From an uncultured Flavobacteriaceae bacterium (lineage in GTDB: Bacteria > Bacteroidota > Bacteroidia > Flavobacteriales > Flavobacteriaceae), in the NCBI GenBank assembly GCA_947502495.1, contig CANNAC010000015.1:1-51524 (forward strand): a stretch of 51,524 nucleotides of DNA. Reading direction: 5' to 3'. Numbering within the stretch: the stretch's first letter is position 1; every line of letters starts with the position of its first letter. Below, piece by piece: positions 1 through 7,811 of this stretch. The position numbers and the translations under genes are program-made. Under the pieces are notes generated by a model that was not told the DNA's origin, searched no databases, and saw nothing but the letters and a program-made list of their open reading frames with translations.

Positions 1-12
1 ATTAATTAAATC

Positions 13-44
13 AATCCTTACTATTATTAGTAGGGATTTTTTTT
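13..44 (+). terminator. Rho-independent terminator of a gene left of the window
   Basis: An 11-bp stem (13-23 with 28-38, one T-G pair) closes on a 4-nt loop and runs into a T tract at 37-44. It must end a rightward gene lying before base 1. From here to the stress-protein terminator at 118 I see nothing else. Confidence 0.75.
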
Positions 45-110
45 GTTTTATAATTTGCTTTGGGCGAGAAGTTTATATGTAGCATGTCTGGTATAAGTCC
101 TAGTGGGTAA

Positions 111-141
111 CAAAAAAAAGCCTCCCAGAAAAGGAAGACTT
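111..141 (-). terminator. Terminator of the leftward universal stress protein gene
   Basis: Read on the minus strand, 141-133 pairs with 126-118 (nine pairs, including G-U pairs), followed by a U tract corresponding to the A run at 119-112. It lies 25 bp beyond the stop of the stress-protein gene. Confidence 0.65.
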
Positions 142-165
142 TTTTAATTTCAATACTTTGTTGCG

Positions 166-996
166 TTATATTTTAAAAGTAATCACTGGTCTTTTTGCGT
201 GATTTACCAAGTCTTCGCTAATGCTTCCGTTAAAAAAGTGAGCAATCCCTTGTCTGCCATGTGTGCTAATACCAATTAAATCTGCGCCAATAATGTGCGA
301 GAAGTTTAAAATTCCTTTTTCTACAGATTCATCATTAAAAATATTAATCTCATAATTGCTAAAATCAGAATCCTTAATAAAATCTAATATTCGTGTATTG
401 GCTGTTGCTGTGGTGGTAAATCTATTTGGTGTATTTACAAATAGCAAATGCATTTTAGAGTTAAAAGCTTCTGCTAATTCTGTGGCTTGTTTGTAGGTTT
501 CTTTGCTGTCGTTTTTAAAATCGGAAGCAAATACAAAATCATTAATAGTGAAATTTTCGTGTTCGTTTTTAATGACAAGCACAGGAACGTCCGAGGTGCG
601 TACTACTTTTTCGGTGTTAGAGCCAATAAACATTTCTTTTAATCCGCTGGCGCCATGAGAACCCATGATGACCATGTCTACTTGGTGTTCTTTGCATGTG
701 TTTTTTATGCCTTCGAAGGTTTGATGGAAATCTACGGTTTCATGAATAGTAATTCCTTTTAAAAAATCCTGACTTAAAATTTCCTCAAATTTATTATGTG
801 CTAATTTCATGAAAAACATAGCTTCCGGAATATTACCTACAGTGTCTCCCCCAAGTTCTGGTATTTGATTTAAAGGTAAATCAAGCATGTGGAGTAAGTA
901 GATTTCTCCATTGTTTTTTCGGGCTAACTGTGCGGCAACTTCCAGTGCGTAATTTGCTTGATCTGAAAAGTCTGTTGGTACAAGTATTTTTTTCAT
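166..996 (-). CDS. Universal stress protein, tandem UspA domains
   Basis: This is a cytoplasmic protein of 276 residues with two UspA-fold domains, roughly residues 1-143 and 150-276. The N-terminus KKILVPTDFS is the usual first strand and loop. Each domain ends in the nucleotide-binding loop pattern: GSHGASGLKEMFIGS near residues 113-127 in the first, and STHGRQGIAHFFNGS near 244-258 in the second. Family members bind ATP or AMP-type ligands and accumulate under growth arrest, but the target of this one is unknown. It is transcribed alone, divergently from rimP, with its own promoter and terminator. Product class is confident; physiological role is not. Confidence 0.93.
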   Translation of the reverse strand: MKKILVPTDFSDQANYALEVAAQLARKNNGEIYLLHMLDLPLNQIPELGGDTVGNIPEAMFFMKLAHNKFEEILSQDFLKGITIHETVDFHQTFEGIKNTCKEHQVDMVIMGSHGASGLKEMFIGSNTEKVVRTSDVPVLVIKNEHENFTINDFVFASDFKNDSKETYKQATELAEAFNSKMHLLFVNTPNRFTTTATANTRILDFIKDSDFSNYEINIFNDESVEKGILNFSHIIGADLIGISTHGRQGIAHFFNGSISEDLVNHAKRPVITFKI

Positions 997-1031
997 GTTA
1001 TTTAAGGGTTTAGTTAAGAAGAATAGCTCCT

Positions 1032-1061
1032 TAAATTTAAGAAATTAAAATGACAATTCAA
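1032..1061 (-). promoter_or_regulatory. Putative promoter of the universal stress protein gene
   Basis: On the minus strand a TTG (1061-1059) is followed after 19 nt by TAAATTTA (1039-1032), one mismatch from the Bacteroidota -7 consensus TAnnTTTG. The start codon follows about 36 nt later. Confidence 0.4.
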
Positions 1062-1067
1062 ACCTTA

Positions 1068-1097
1068 TTGCAAATCAAGATAAAAATTGTATATTTG
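1068..1097 (+). promoter_or_regulatory. Promoter of rimP-nusA-infB
   Basis: TTG at 1068-1070, a 19-nt spacer, then TATATTTG at 1090-1097 match the flavobacterial sigma consensus (-33 TTG, -7 TAnnTTTG) exactly. Expected transcription start is near 1103, giving a leader of roughly 57 nt before the rimP start codon. The -33 element is 6 bp from that of the divergent stress-protein promoter. Confidence 0.7.
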
Positions 1098-1124
1098 CAG
1101 CGTTGAAACGAAAAAGAAAAGGAT

Positions 1125-1150
1125 GAGGGGACGAAAAGTCCCCTCTTTTT
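1125..1150 (+). promoter_or_regulatory. Terminator-like hairpin (attenuator candidate) in the rimP leader
   Basis: A perfect 8-bp GC-rich stem, GAGGGGAC (1125-1132) with GTCCCCTC (1138-1145), closes a GAAAA loop and is followed by five T at 1146-1150. It lies between the predicted transcription start and the rimP ATG at 1161. It therefore cannot serve an upstream rightward gene, because the upstream gene runs leftward. Premature-terminator leaders upstream of rimP are known in Gammaproteobacteria. NusA-dependent attenuation here is inference. Confidence 0.65.
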
Positions 1151-1160
1151 ATACCAAAAA

Positions 1161-1622
1161 ATGTTTAAGAATACAGTAAAAGACTTATTAGAAGCAGGCT
1201 TAGAAGAAAAGCCAAATCTATTCCTTATAGAATTTTCTATAGAAGCAGATAATACAATAAAGGTTATTTTAGATGGGGATGATGGCGTGACTGTAGAAGA
1301 TTGTATCTTCATTAGTAGAGCTATAGATAATAATTTAGATAGAGAAGAAGTAGATTTTTCTTTAGAAGTAGCATCAGCAGGAGCAACCTCTCCATTGACA
1401 CATAAACGTCAATACATTAAAAACATTGGTAGACTTTTAGAAGTTAAAACAAAAACAGATAACATAGAAGGTACGTTAATAGATGCTACCGAAAATGAAA
1501 TCACTTTGCAGTGGAAAAGCAGAGAGCCTAAACCAGTTGGTAAAGGTAAGGTGACCGTCCAAAAACAGGCAGATATTGCCTACGAAAATATTGTAGAAGC
1601 AAAAGTTATGATTAAATTTTAA
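1161..1622 (+). CDS. rimP: Ribosome maturation factor RimP
   Basis: RimP is a cytoplasmic factor for maturation of the 30S ribosomal subunit. The protein has 153 residues, the usual size. An N-terminal alpha/beta domain contains the characteristic ILDGDDGVTVEDCIFISRAID region near residues 34-55 and the VASAGATSPL segment near 70-80. A small C-terminal beta barrel follows (about 85-153). It is the first gene of the conserved rimP-nusA-infB operon, with 12 bp to nusA. The ATG at 1161 follows the leader hairpin directly. Its identity is supported by both sequence and synteny. Confidence 0.95.
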   Translation: MFKNTVKDLLEAGLEEKPNLFLIEFSIEADNTIKVILDGDDGVTVEDCIFISRAIDNNLDREEVDFSLEVASAGATSPLTHKRQYIKNIGRLLEVKTKTDNIEGTLIDATENEITLQWKSREPKPVGKGKVTVQKQADIAYENIVEAKVMIKF

Positions 1623-1634
1623 TTTAAAGGAGTT

Positions 1635-2867
1635 ATGGAAAATCTTGCATTAATTGATTCTTTTTCAGAATTTAAAGACGACAAATTAATAGATCGTGTA
1701 ACCTTAATGGCTATTCTAGAAGATGTTTTTAGAAATGCATTAAAAAAGAAATTTGGTGATGATGATAATTTTGATATTATTATCAACCCAGATAAAGGGG
1801 ATTTAGAAATTTGGAGAAACAGAATAGTAGTAGCAGATGGTGAAGTAGAAGAACCAAATCAAGAAATATCGTTAACAGAAGCACAAAAAATAGAGCCAGA
1901 TTTTGAAGTTGGTGAAGATGTATCAGAAGAGGTTAAATTAATAGACCTTGGTCGTCGTTCCATATTAGCATTAAGACAAAACTTAATATCTAAAATTCAC
2001 GAACACGATAATACTAATATATACAAGCAATTTCAAGAGCTAGTAGGTGAGATTTATACTGCAGAAGTACACCATATTCGTCACAGAGCGGTAATACTTT
2101 TAGATGATGAAGGAAACGAAATCATCTTGCCAAAAGATAAACAAATTCCTTCTGATTTTTTCCGTAAAGGAGATAACGTAAAAGGAATTATTGAAAGTGC
2201 CGAGTTAAAAGGGAATAAACCTGCAATAATAATGTCTAGAACTACACCAGTATTTTTAGAGAAATTATTTGAACAAGAAATCCCAGAAGTTTTTGATGGT
2301 TTAATTACGATTAAAAATGTAGTTCGTATTCCAGGTGAAAAAGCAAAAGTAGCCGTAGATTCTTATGATGACAGAATTGATCCAGTAGGAGCATGTGTAG
2401 GTATGAAAGGATCTAGAATTCACGGAATTGTTCGTGAATTAGGAAACGAAAATATTGATGTAATTAATTACACAAGCAATTTACAATTGTATATTACAAG
2501 AGCATTAAGTCCTGCTCGTGTAACATCGATTAAAATTGATGAAGAGAATAAAAGAGCAGAAGCAATTTTAAAACCAGAAGAAGTAAGTAAAGCTATTGGT
2601 CGTGGAGGACACAACATACGTTTAGCAGGAAAACTAACAGGTTATGAAATTGATGTATTTAGAGAAGGCGCTGAGGAAGATGTAGAATTACGTGAATTCT
2701 CAGACGAAATCGAAGGATGGATTATTGAAGAGTTTAGCAAAGCTGGACTAGACACCGCAAAAAGTGTACTAGAACAAGAAGTTGCCGATTTAGTAAAACG
2801 TACCGATTTAGAAGAAGAAACAATAAACGAAGTGGTTAGAATTCTTAAGGCAGAATTCGAAGACTAA
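1635..2867 (+). CDS. nusA: Transcription termination/antitermination factor NusA
   Basis: NusA binds RNA polymerase and nascent RNA and modulates pausing, termination and antitermination. The 410-residue protein shows the N-terminal polymerase-binding domain (about 1-125), an S1 domain (about 130-200), and two KH domains with GMKGSRIHGIVREL near 257-270 and GRGGHNIRLAGKLTG near 322-336. The acidic C-terminal repeats of E. coli NusA are absent, as is normal in Bacteroidota, which explains the shorter length. It lies between rimP and infB and would be the natural regulator of the leader hairpin upstream of rimP. Confidence 0.96.
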   Translation: MENLALIDSFSEFKDDKLIDRVTLMAILEDVFRNALKKKFGDDDNFDIIINPDKGDLEIWRNRIVVADGEVEEPNQEISLTEAQKIEPDFEVGEDVSEEVKLIDLGRRSILALRQNLISKIHEHDNTNIYKQFQELVGEIYTAEVHHIRHRAVILLDDEGNEIILPKDKQIPSDFFRKGDNVKGIIESAELKGNKPAIIMSRTTPVFLEKLFEQEIPEVFDGLITIKNVVRIPGEKAKVAVDSYDDRIDPVGACVGMKGSRIHGIVRELGNENIDVINYTSNLQLYITRALSPARVTSIKIDEENKRAEAILKPEEVSKAIGRGGHNIRLAGKLTGYEIDVFREGAEEDVELREFSDEIEGWIIEEFSKAGLDTAKSVLEQEVADLVKRTDLEEETINEVVRILKAEFED

Positions 2868-2902
2868 CATATTTTTAGGTTATATTACATTACAAGCAAT
2901 TT

Positions 2903-5767
2903 ATGGCTGGAACAGTAAGATTAAATAAAGTATTACGCGAGCTTAACATCTCTATCGATCGTGCAGTAGATTTTCTAGAATCTAAGAGCATCGAAATAGA
3001 GAAGCGTCCTACTACAAAAATTTCAGAAGAAGTTTATCAAATTCTTTCAAATGAATTTCAAACAGATGCTTCCAAAAGGATGGCATCTCAAGAGGTTAGT
3101 GAGGCAAAGCTTAAAGAAAAAGAAGCTTTACGTCAACAACGTGAGAAAGAACAAGAGGAAAAACAAAAAGCTGAAGCCAAAAGAGAAGAAGCCAAACAAC
3201 AAGAAATTGTGAAGGCTAAATCTACTCTGTCTGGACCGAAACAAGTTGGTAAAATAGATTTAGATCCAAAAGCTAAAAAAGCGAAAGAGGAACCGAAACC
3301 TAAAACCGAAGAAGTTAAGCAAGAAAAACCGGTTAAAGAAGAAGTTGTTCCTGTAGCACCTAAAGAAGTGGAGAAACCTCAAGAAGTTAAAAAACCTGAG
3401 GTAATACAACCTACTAAAATAGAAAAACCGGAAGCACCAGTTAAGGTGGAGAAAACGGAAAAACCTGTAAAAGTAGAAAAGGTAGAAGAAACTAAAAAAG
3501 TAGAAAAGGTTGAGGAAGTTGTTAAAACGGAAAAACCAGTAGCTGCTAAAAAAGAAGAAACTCCTAAGGTAGAAGATCAACCAAACAAGGAAGAAAAGGT
3601 TGAAACAAAATACCAAAAACTTACAGGTCCAAAAATTGCAGGTACTAAAATTGATTTAAGCCAATTTAATAAGCCTAAAAAGAAAAAAGAAGATCCTAAG
3701 AAAGACGATAAGTCTTCAGATAATAAACGTAAACGTCGTAGAATTTCTAAACCAGGAGATAATAGACCAGGAGGAAATACCGGTGGCGGAAACAGTAGAT
3801 TTAAAGGGAATAACAAACCAGGAGCAGGCAAAGGAAGAAGAACCATTGTAAAAGAAGAGCCTAGCGAAGAAGATGTTAAAAAACAAGTACGTGAAACCTT
3901 AGAGAAACTGCAAGGTAAATCTAGTAAAGGTAAAGGTGCTAAGTATAGAAGAGATAAAAGAGATCAACACAGAGAACAAACTGAAATTGATCAACAAATA
4001 GAAGCAGCAGAAAACAAAATCTTAAAAGTAACAGAGTTTGTAACAGCAAACGAAGTTGCAACAATGATGGATGTTCAAGTTACGCAAATTATTTCGGCAT
4101 GTATGTCACTTGGTTTAATGGTTACCATGAACCAACGTTTAGATGCAGAAACACTTTCTATTGTTGCAGATGAGTTTGGCTACCAAGTAGAATTCATAAC
4201 AGCAGATCTTGAAGAATCTATAGAAGAGGTTGCAGATAAACCAGAAGATTTAAAACCACGTGCACCAATTGTTACAGTAATGGGACACGTAGATCATGGT
4301 AAAACATCCCTTCTAGATTATATACGTAAAGAAAATGTAATAGCAGGTGAGTCTGGAGGAATTACACAGCACATTGGTGCATATGGAGTTACTTTAGATA
4401 ACGGACAAAAAATTGCGTTTTTAGATACACCAGGTCACGAAGCCTTTACAGCGATGCGTGCTCGTGGTGCACAAGTAACAGATATAGCAATTATTGTTGC
4501 AGCAGCAGATGATGATATCATGCCGCAAACTAAAGAAGCTATTTCGCATGCACAAGCTGCAGGAGTGCCAATAATTTTCGCAATTAATAAAATAGATAAG
4601 CCAGACGCTAATCCAGAAAAAATTAAAGAGAAATTAGCACAAATGAATCTTTTAGTGGAAGATTGGGGAGGTAAAATTCAATCCCATGATATTTCTGCTA
4701 AAGTAGGAACAGGTGTAAAAGAGTTATTAGAAAAAGTGCTTTTAGAGGCAGAGTTGTTAGAGTTAACAGCAAACCCAGACAAATTAGCGCAAGGTACAGT
4801 TGTGGAAGCGTTTTTAGATAAAGGACGTGGATATGTATCTACTATATTAGTACAAGCGGGTACATTACGTATTGGAGATTATGTTTTAGCTGGTAAAAAC
4901 AGTGGGAAGATAAAAGCAATGCATGATGAGCGTGGAAATGAAATCATAGAAGCTGGACCATCCATTCCAGTATCTATTCTAGGTTTAGATGGAGCGCCAC
5001 AAGCGGGAGATAAATTTAATGTATTTGAAGACGAACGTGAAGCAAAACAAATTGCAACCAAACGTACACAATTACAACGTGAGCAATCTGTACGTACGCA
5101 ACGTCATATAACACTAGATGAAATTGGTCGTCGTATTGCACTTGGTGATTTCCAAGAGTTAAATATCATACTAAAAGGAGATGTAGATGGTTCTGTAGAA
5201 GCATTAACAGATTCTTTCCAGAAATTATCTACAGAAGAAATTCAAATAAATATTATTCATAAAGGTGTTGGACCAATAACAGAAAGTGATGTATTATTAG
5301 CAACTGCTTCAGATGCTATTATTATAGGATTTAATGTACGTCCGATGGGTAATGCACGTCAAATAGCGGACAAAGAAGAAATCGATATCAGAATGTACTC
5401 GATTATTTATGATGCTATTAATGATCTTAAAGATGCTATGGAAGGTATGTTATCTCCAGAACTTAAAGAAGAAATTACAGGTACTGCAGAAATTAGAGAA
5501 ATCTTTAAAGTTTCTAAAATTGGAAGTATTGCTGGTTGTATGGCATTAACGGGTAAAATATTTAGAAGCTCATCAATCCGTTTAATACGTGATGGTGTAG
5601 TAATCTATACTGGTGAGTTAACTTCATTAAAACGTTTTAAAGACGATGTGAAAGAAGTTGCTAAAGGTTATGATTTCGGTACACAAATCAAGAACTATAA
5701 CGATATTAAAGAAGGCGATGTTATAGAAGCATTCCATGAAGTAGAAGTAAAAAAGAAATTGAAGTAA
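2903..5767 (+). CDS. infB: Translation initiation factor IF-2
   Basis: IF-2 is the GTPase that recruits fMet-tRNA to the 30S subunit and promotes 50S joining. The 954-residue protein starts with a small N-terminal helical domain ([19 protein letters not shown]). Residues 80-350 are a long low-complexity Lys/Glu/Pro/Val stretch with irregular [11 protein letters not shown]-type repeats, then an Arg/Gly/Asn-rich patch. The GTPase core follows: GHVDHGKT near 461-468, DTPGHEAF near 508-515 and NKID near 562-565. Domains II-IV make up the C-terminus. The charged linker differs widely between species and likely evolves fast. It is third in the operon, and a strong terminator follows 24 bp after the stop. 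Confidence 0.97.
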   Translation: MAGTVRLNKVLRELNISIDRAVDFLESKSIEIEKRPTTKISEEVYQILSNEFQTDASKRMASQEVSEAKLKEKEALRQQREKEQEEKQKAEAKREEAKQQEIVKAKSTLSGPKQVGKIDLDPKAKKAKEEPKPKTEEVKQEKPVKEEVVPVAPKEVEKPQEVKKPEVIQPTKIEKPEAPVKVEKTEKPVKVEKVEETKKVEKVEEVVKTEKPVAAKKEETPKVEDQPNKEEKVETKYQKLTGPKIAGTKIDLSQFNKPKKKKEDPKKDDKSSDNKRKRRRISKPGDNRPGGNTGGGNSRFKGNNKPGAGKGRRTIVKEEPSEEDVKKQVRETLEKLQGKSSKGKGAKYRRDKRDQHREQTEIDQQIEAAENKILKVTEFVTANEVATMMDVQVTQIISACMSLGLMVTMNQRLDAETLSIVADEFGYQVEFITADLEESIEEVADKPEDLKPRAPIVTVMGHVDHGKTSLLDYIRKENVIAGESGGITQHIGAYGVTLDNGQKIAFLDTPGHEAFTAMRARGAQVTDIAIIVAAADDDIMPQTKEAISHAQAAGVPIIFAINKIDKPDANPEKIKEKLAQMNLLVEDWGGKIQSHDISAKVGTGVKELLEKVLLEAELLELTANPDKLAQGTVVEAFLDKGRGYVSTILVQAGTLRIGDYVLAGKNSGKIKAMHDERGNEIIEAGPSIPVSILGLDGAPQAGDKFNVFEDEREAKQIATKRTQLQREQSVRTQRHITLDEIGRRIALGDFQELNIILKGDVDGSVEALTDSFQKLSTEEIQINIIHKGVGPITESDVLLATASDAIIIGFNVRPMGNARQIADKEEIDIRMYSIIYDAINDLKDAMEGMLSPELKEEITGTAEIREIFKVSKIGSIAGCMALTGKIFRSSSIRLIRDGVVIYTGELTSLKRFKDDVKEVAKGYDFGTQIKNYNDIKEGDVIEAFHEVEVKKKLK

Positions 5768-5791
5768 TTTCTTAAATAGTATAAATATCTG

Positions 5792-5819
5792 AAAAGCGAC
5801 CAATTGGTCGCTTTTTTTT
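5792..5819 (+). terminator. Terminator after infB
   Basis: A 24-bp perfect palindrome (5792-5815) centred on GCGACCAATTGGTCGC is followed by a run of eight T (5812-5819). It ends the rimP-nusA-infB operon. The core stem recurs almost unchanged in the terminator at 7192-7232. Confidence 0.85.
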
Positions 5820-5890
5820 GTTTTAATTTTTCTTTGAAGTGGTTTTTATCGTTCTTTGAAAAGCTAATAATAATTTAAATATATGAAATC

Positions 5891-6475
5891 ATGAAAAAAA
5901 CAATTACAATTTTAAGTGTATTACTATCCCTAGTTTTTTGCAATACAACCAGTGCACAAGATCCATTTGTGGGTGAAATAAGAATGTTTGCTGGAAGCTT
6001 TGCGCCTGTCGGCTGGGAAAAATGCGAAGGCCAATCCATGGTAATAGCACAAAACACCGCTTTGTTCTCCTTATTGGGCACTATGTATGGTGGTGATGGT
6101 GAAACAACCTTTAACCTGCCAGATTTAAGAGGTCGTGTTCCAATGCATTATGGGCAAGGTCCAGGTTTGCAAAACTATAATCAAGGGGCTCCTGGAGGTT
6201 CGGATGCTGTTTCTCTAAACGTAGGCAATTTACCAGAACATAGTCATGCAGTGAATGCAGTGGCAGGAGTAGGAGATAGTTCTTCGCCAGAAAACAACTA
6301 TCCTGCAGATACAAAACTGTTAGATAAAGAGTATGCTGCGGGAGGGGAAGCCACTACAATGAACTCTGATATGATAGGTAATACTGGAAGTAATCTTCCA
6401 GTAAATATTATGCAACCATATCAAACCGTTACATTTATTATAGCCTTAACTGGAACTTATCCTTCACCATTTTAA
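5891..6475 (+). CDS. Secreted phage-tail-collar-domain protein
   Basis: The protein has 194 residues. Residues 1-22 form a signal peptide (KKTITILSVLLSLVFC, cleavage likely after SAQ). Residues 25-80 match the tail collar domain: GEIRMFAGSFAPVGWEKCEGQ, then LFSLLGTMYGGDGETTFNLPDLRGRVPMH. The typical LPEHSHAV segment lies near 116-123. Proteins of this type (microcystin-dependent-protein-like) occur outside phages in many bacteria and are of uncertain function. There are no other phage genes nearby, and the signal peptide argues for an exported surface or extracellular protein. One base separates it from the GTG of the next gene, so the two are probably co-transcribed. The molecular role is unknown. 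Confidence 0.85.
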   Translation: MKKTITILSVLLSLVFCNTTSAQDPFVGEIRMFAGSFAPVGWEKCEGQSMVIAQNTALFSLLGTMYGGDGETTFNLPDLRGRVPMHYGQGPGLQNYNQGAPGGSDAVSLNVGNLPEHSHAVNAVAGVGDSSSPENNYPADTKLLDKEYAAGGEATTMNSDMIGNTGSNLPVNIMQPYQTVTFIIALTGTYPSPF

Positions 6476-6485
6476 AGTGTATTTT

Positions 6486-7166
6486 ATGAAACCAGTAACT
6501 AACATTTTAACCATGGTTTTTATTATGGTTTGTACCAGCGTTTTATCGCAAACAATTGTACTTAATGCATGTCATCCATTAATAGAAACAGAAGACTATA
6601 CATTTAATCAAAAAGTATTAGATGTAACGGGAAGAAATACTTTTGAAACCAATCCCGTAGATGAAAATTCTCCTTGTGGAGGAATAGGTAATTGCGAATT
6701 TCAAATCGCTTGGAATGCTACTAGCTCCCGCTGGGAAATCTTAGCAGACGATGGAAATGGAACTTTTTTAAATACCTATGTATTGTATTATAATACCGAA
6801 GCATCATTACCAAACCCTCCAAGTTTAACTTTAGGTACTTGGGTAGAAGATACCAATGTAACAGAATCCCTTTGTGGTGTAATTAATAGTTTAACAGGAG
6901 ATGTGCAAGATATGACGCTTGGTGTAGCAGATGCAGAAATAGAAAATGCTATTAGCGTTTATCCTAATCCGGTAAAACAAACACTTTTTATAAAGCATGC
7001 TGGTGCTAATATAGATGCTGTTTCCTTTTATAATGTTTTAGGAGAACTCGTTCTTAAGACTAGTAATTCACATGCTATAGATGTTTCTAAACTTAATACA
7101 GGTATTTACTTTGTTACCTTTAAAATTGACGGGAAGGAAGTAATTAGAAAAATTGTTAAAGAATAA
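6486..7166 (+). CDS. Secreted protein with type IX secretion C-terminal sorting domain
   Basis: I take the ATG at 6486, which gives a clean signal peptide (KPVTNILTMVFIMVCTSVLSQ). A GTG at 6477 in the same frame is also possible and would add three residues. The N-terminal part (about 25-155) is a beta-rich region I do not recognise, with Cys pairs around SPCGGIGNCEF. The last about 70 residues are a type A sorting domain: YPNPVKQTLFIK, then FYNVLGELVLKT, ending in GIYFVTFKIDGKEVIRKIVKE. This predicts export by the type IX system, whose SprA pore is encoded later in the window. It pairs with the collar-domain gene just upstream. Confidence 0.85.
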   Translation: MKPVTNILTMVFIMVCTSVLSQTIVLNACHPLIETEDYTFNQKVLDVTGRNTFETNPVDENSPCGGIGNCEFQIAWNATSSRWEILADDGNGTFLNTYVLYYNTEASLPNPPSLTLGTWVEDTNVTESLCGVINSLTGDVQDMTLGVADAEIENAISVYPNPVKQTLFIKHAGANIDAVSFYNVLGELVLKTSNSHAIDVSKLNTGIYFVTFKIDGKEVIRKIVKE

Positions 7167-7191
7167 AAAATTGATAAAAAATTGATTTTAT

Positions 7192-7232
7192 ATAAAAGGA
7201 AAAAGCGACCATTGGTCGCTTTTTCCTTTTAT
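7192..7232. terminator. Bidirectional terminator between convergent genes
   Basis: This is a perfect 19-bp inverted repeat, 7192-7210 with 7214-7232, with a 3-nt ATT loop. A-rich and T-rich outer arms let it work on both strands. It serves the type IX-sorted protein gene (rightward) and the SPOR gene (leftward). Its core GCGACC-ATT-GGTCGC is nearly the same as that of the infB terminator. Confidence 0.85.
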
Positions 7233-7244
7233 CCTAGTTTTTAC

Positions 7245-7643
7245 TTATTCTTTATTTTTTTTCGGTTTAAAGAGAAAAGCATTTGGAAATTTCTTTTTCA
7301 CTTTTAATAAAGCACGTTCTGCTTCCAATCTATTTCTAAAACTACCAATCCATACCTTATAGTTTGGCGTTTCATAAACTAGTTTACTAGACCATTGTGA
7401 ATAACTACCTCTAAAATCGGTTTGGTTGCTTTCTGCAGTAGATCTTCTTCCAGAATAGATTTGTATTTTATATCGGTCACTAGCATCTTCATTGGCATTT
7501 ATTTCTTTTTTCAGTGCTAGCAATTCGGTAATTTCCGCATCCTGATTTACAATAACAGTACCTTGTTGTGCATTACAAATACCTGTAAATGCAAAAGTTA
7601 TAAATGTGTAAAGAATGGTTTGTTTTATTTTTAATAATTTCAT
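7245..7643 (-). CDS. Exported SPOR-domain protein
   Basis: The protein has 132 residues and an N-terminal signal peptide (KLLKIKQTILYTFITFAFTGICNAQ). The C-terminal about 75 residues form a SPOR domain: RYKIQIYSGRRSTAES, then YETPNYKVWIGSFRNRLEAERALLKVKKKFPNAFLF. SPOR domains bind denuded glycan strands of peptidoglycan, so a periplasmic cell-wall role is expected. No enzymatic domain is attached. It is a single-gene unit converging on the type IX-sorted protein gene and diverging from the respiratory operon. The precise role is unknown. Confidence 0.88.
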   Translation of the reverse strand: MKLLKIKQTILYTFITFAFTGICNAQQGTVIVNQDAEITELLALKKEINANEDASDRYKIQIYSGRRSTAESNQTDFRGSYSQWSSKLVYETPNYKVWIGSFRNRLEAERALLKVKKKFPNAFLFKPKKNKE

Positions 7644-7767
7644 TTTTCATGAGGTTTAATGCAAATGTAAATGTTCTAAACTAAATAGTTAGCTGTTTTA
7701 TTATTTAGAATTTCTCTAAATTAGCAATTAACACTTCCCTAACATTTCTAAAATCGACTTTTAATAT

Positions 7768-7775
7768 TACTTTTG
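7768..7775 (+). promoter_or_regulatory. Candidate -7 element of the act-cox operon
   Basis: TACTTTTG fits TAnnTTTG exactly and lies 37 bp before the actA ATG. No TTG is present at the expected -33 distance, so this is a half-supported promoter. The rest of the 168-bp gap (7644-7811) shows nothing else clear. Confidence 0.4.
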
Positions 7776-7811
7776 CTTGAGATTTTATAACTGTATTTTT
7801 TCTTTTAGTAA

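Noticed and set aside
3260-3846. Minus-strand frames opposite the infB linker
   Set aside because: They are the mirror of the Lys/Glu/Pro repeats and give Phe/Leu-rich text with no domain. They are an artefact of codon bias.
5891-6475. Tail-collar domain as sign of a prophage
   Set aside because: The protein has a Sec signal peptide, and no capsid, terminase, integrase or other tail genes lie nearby.
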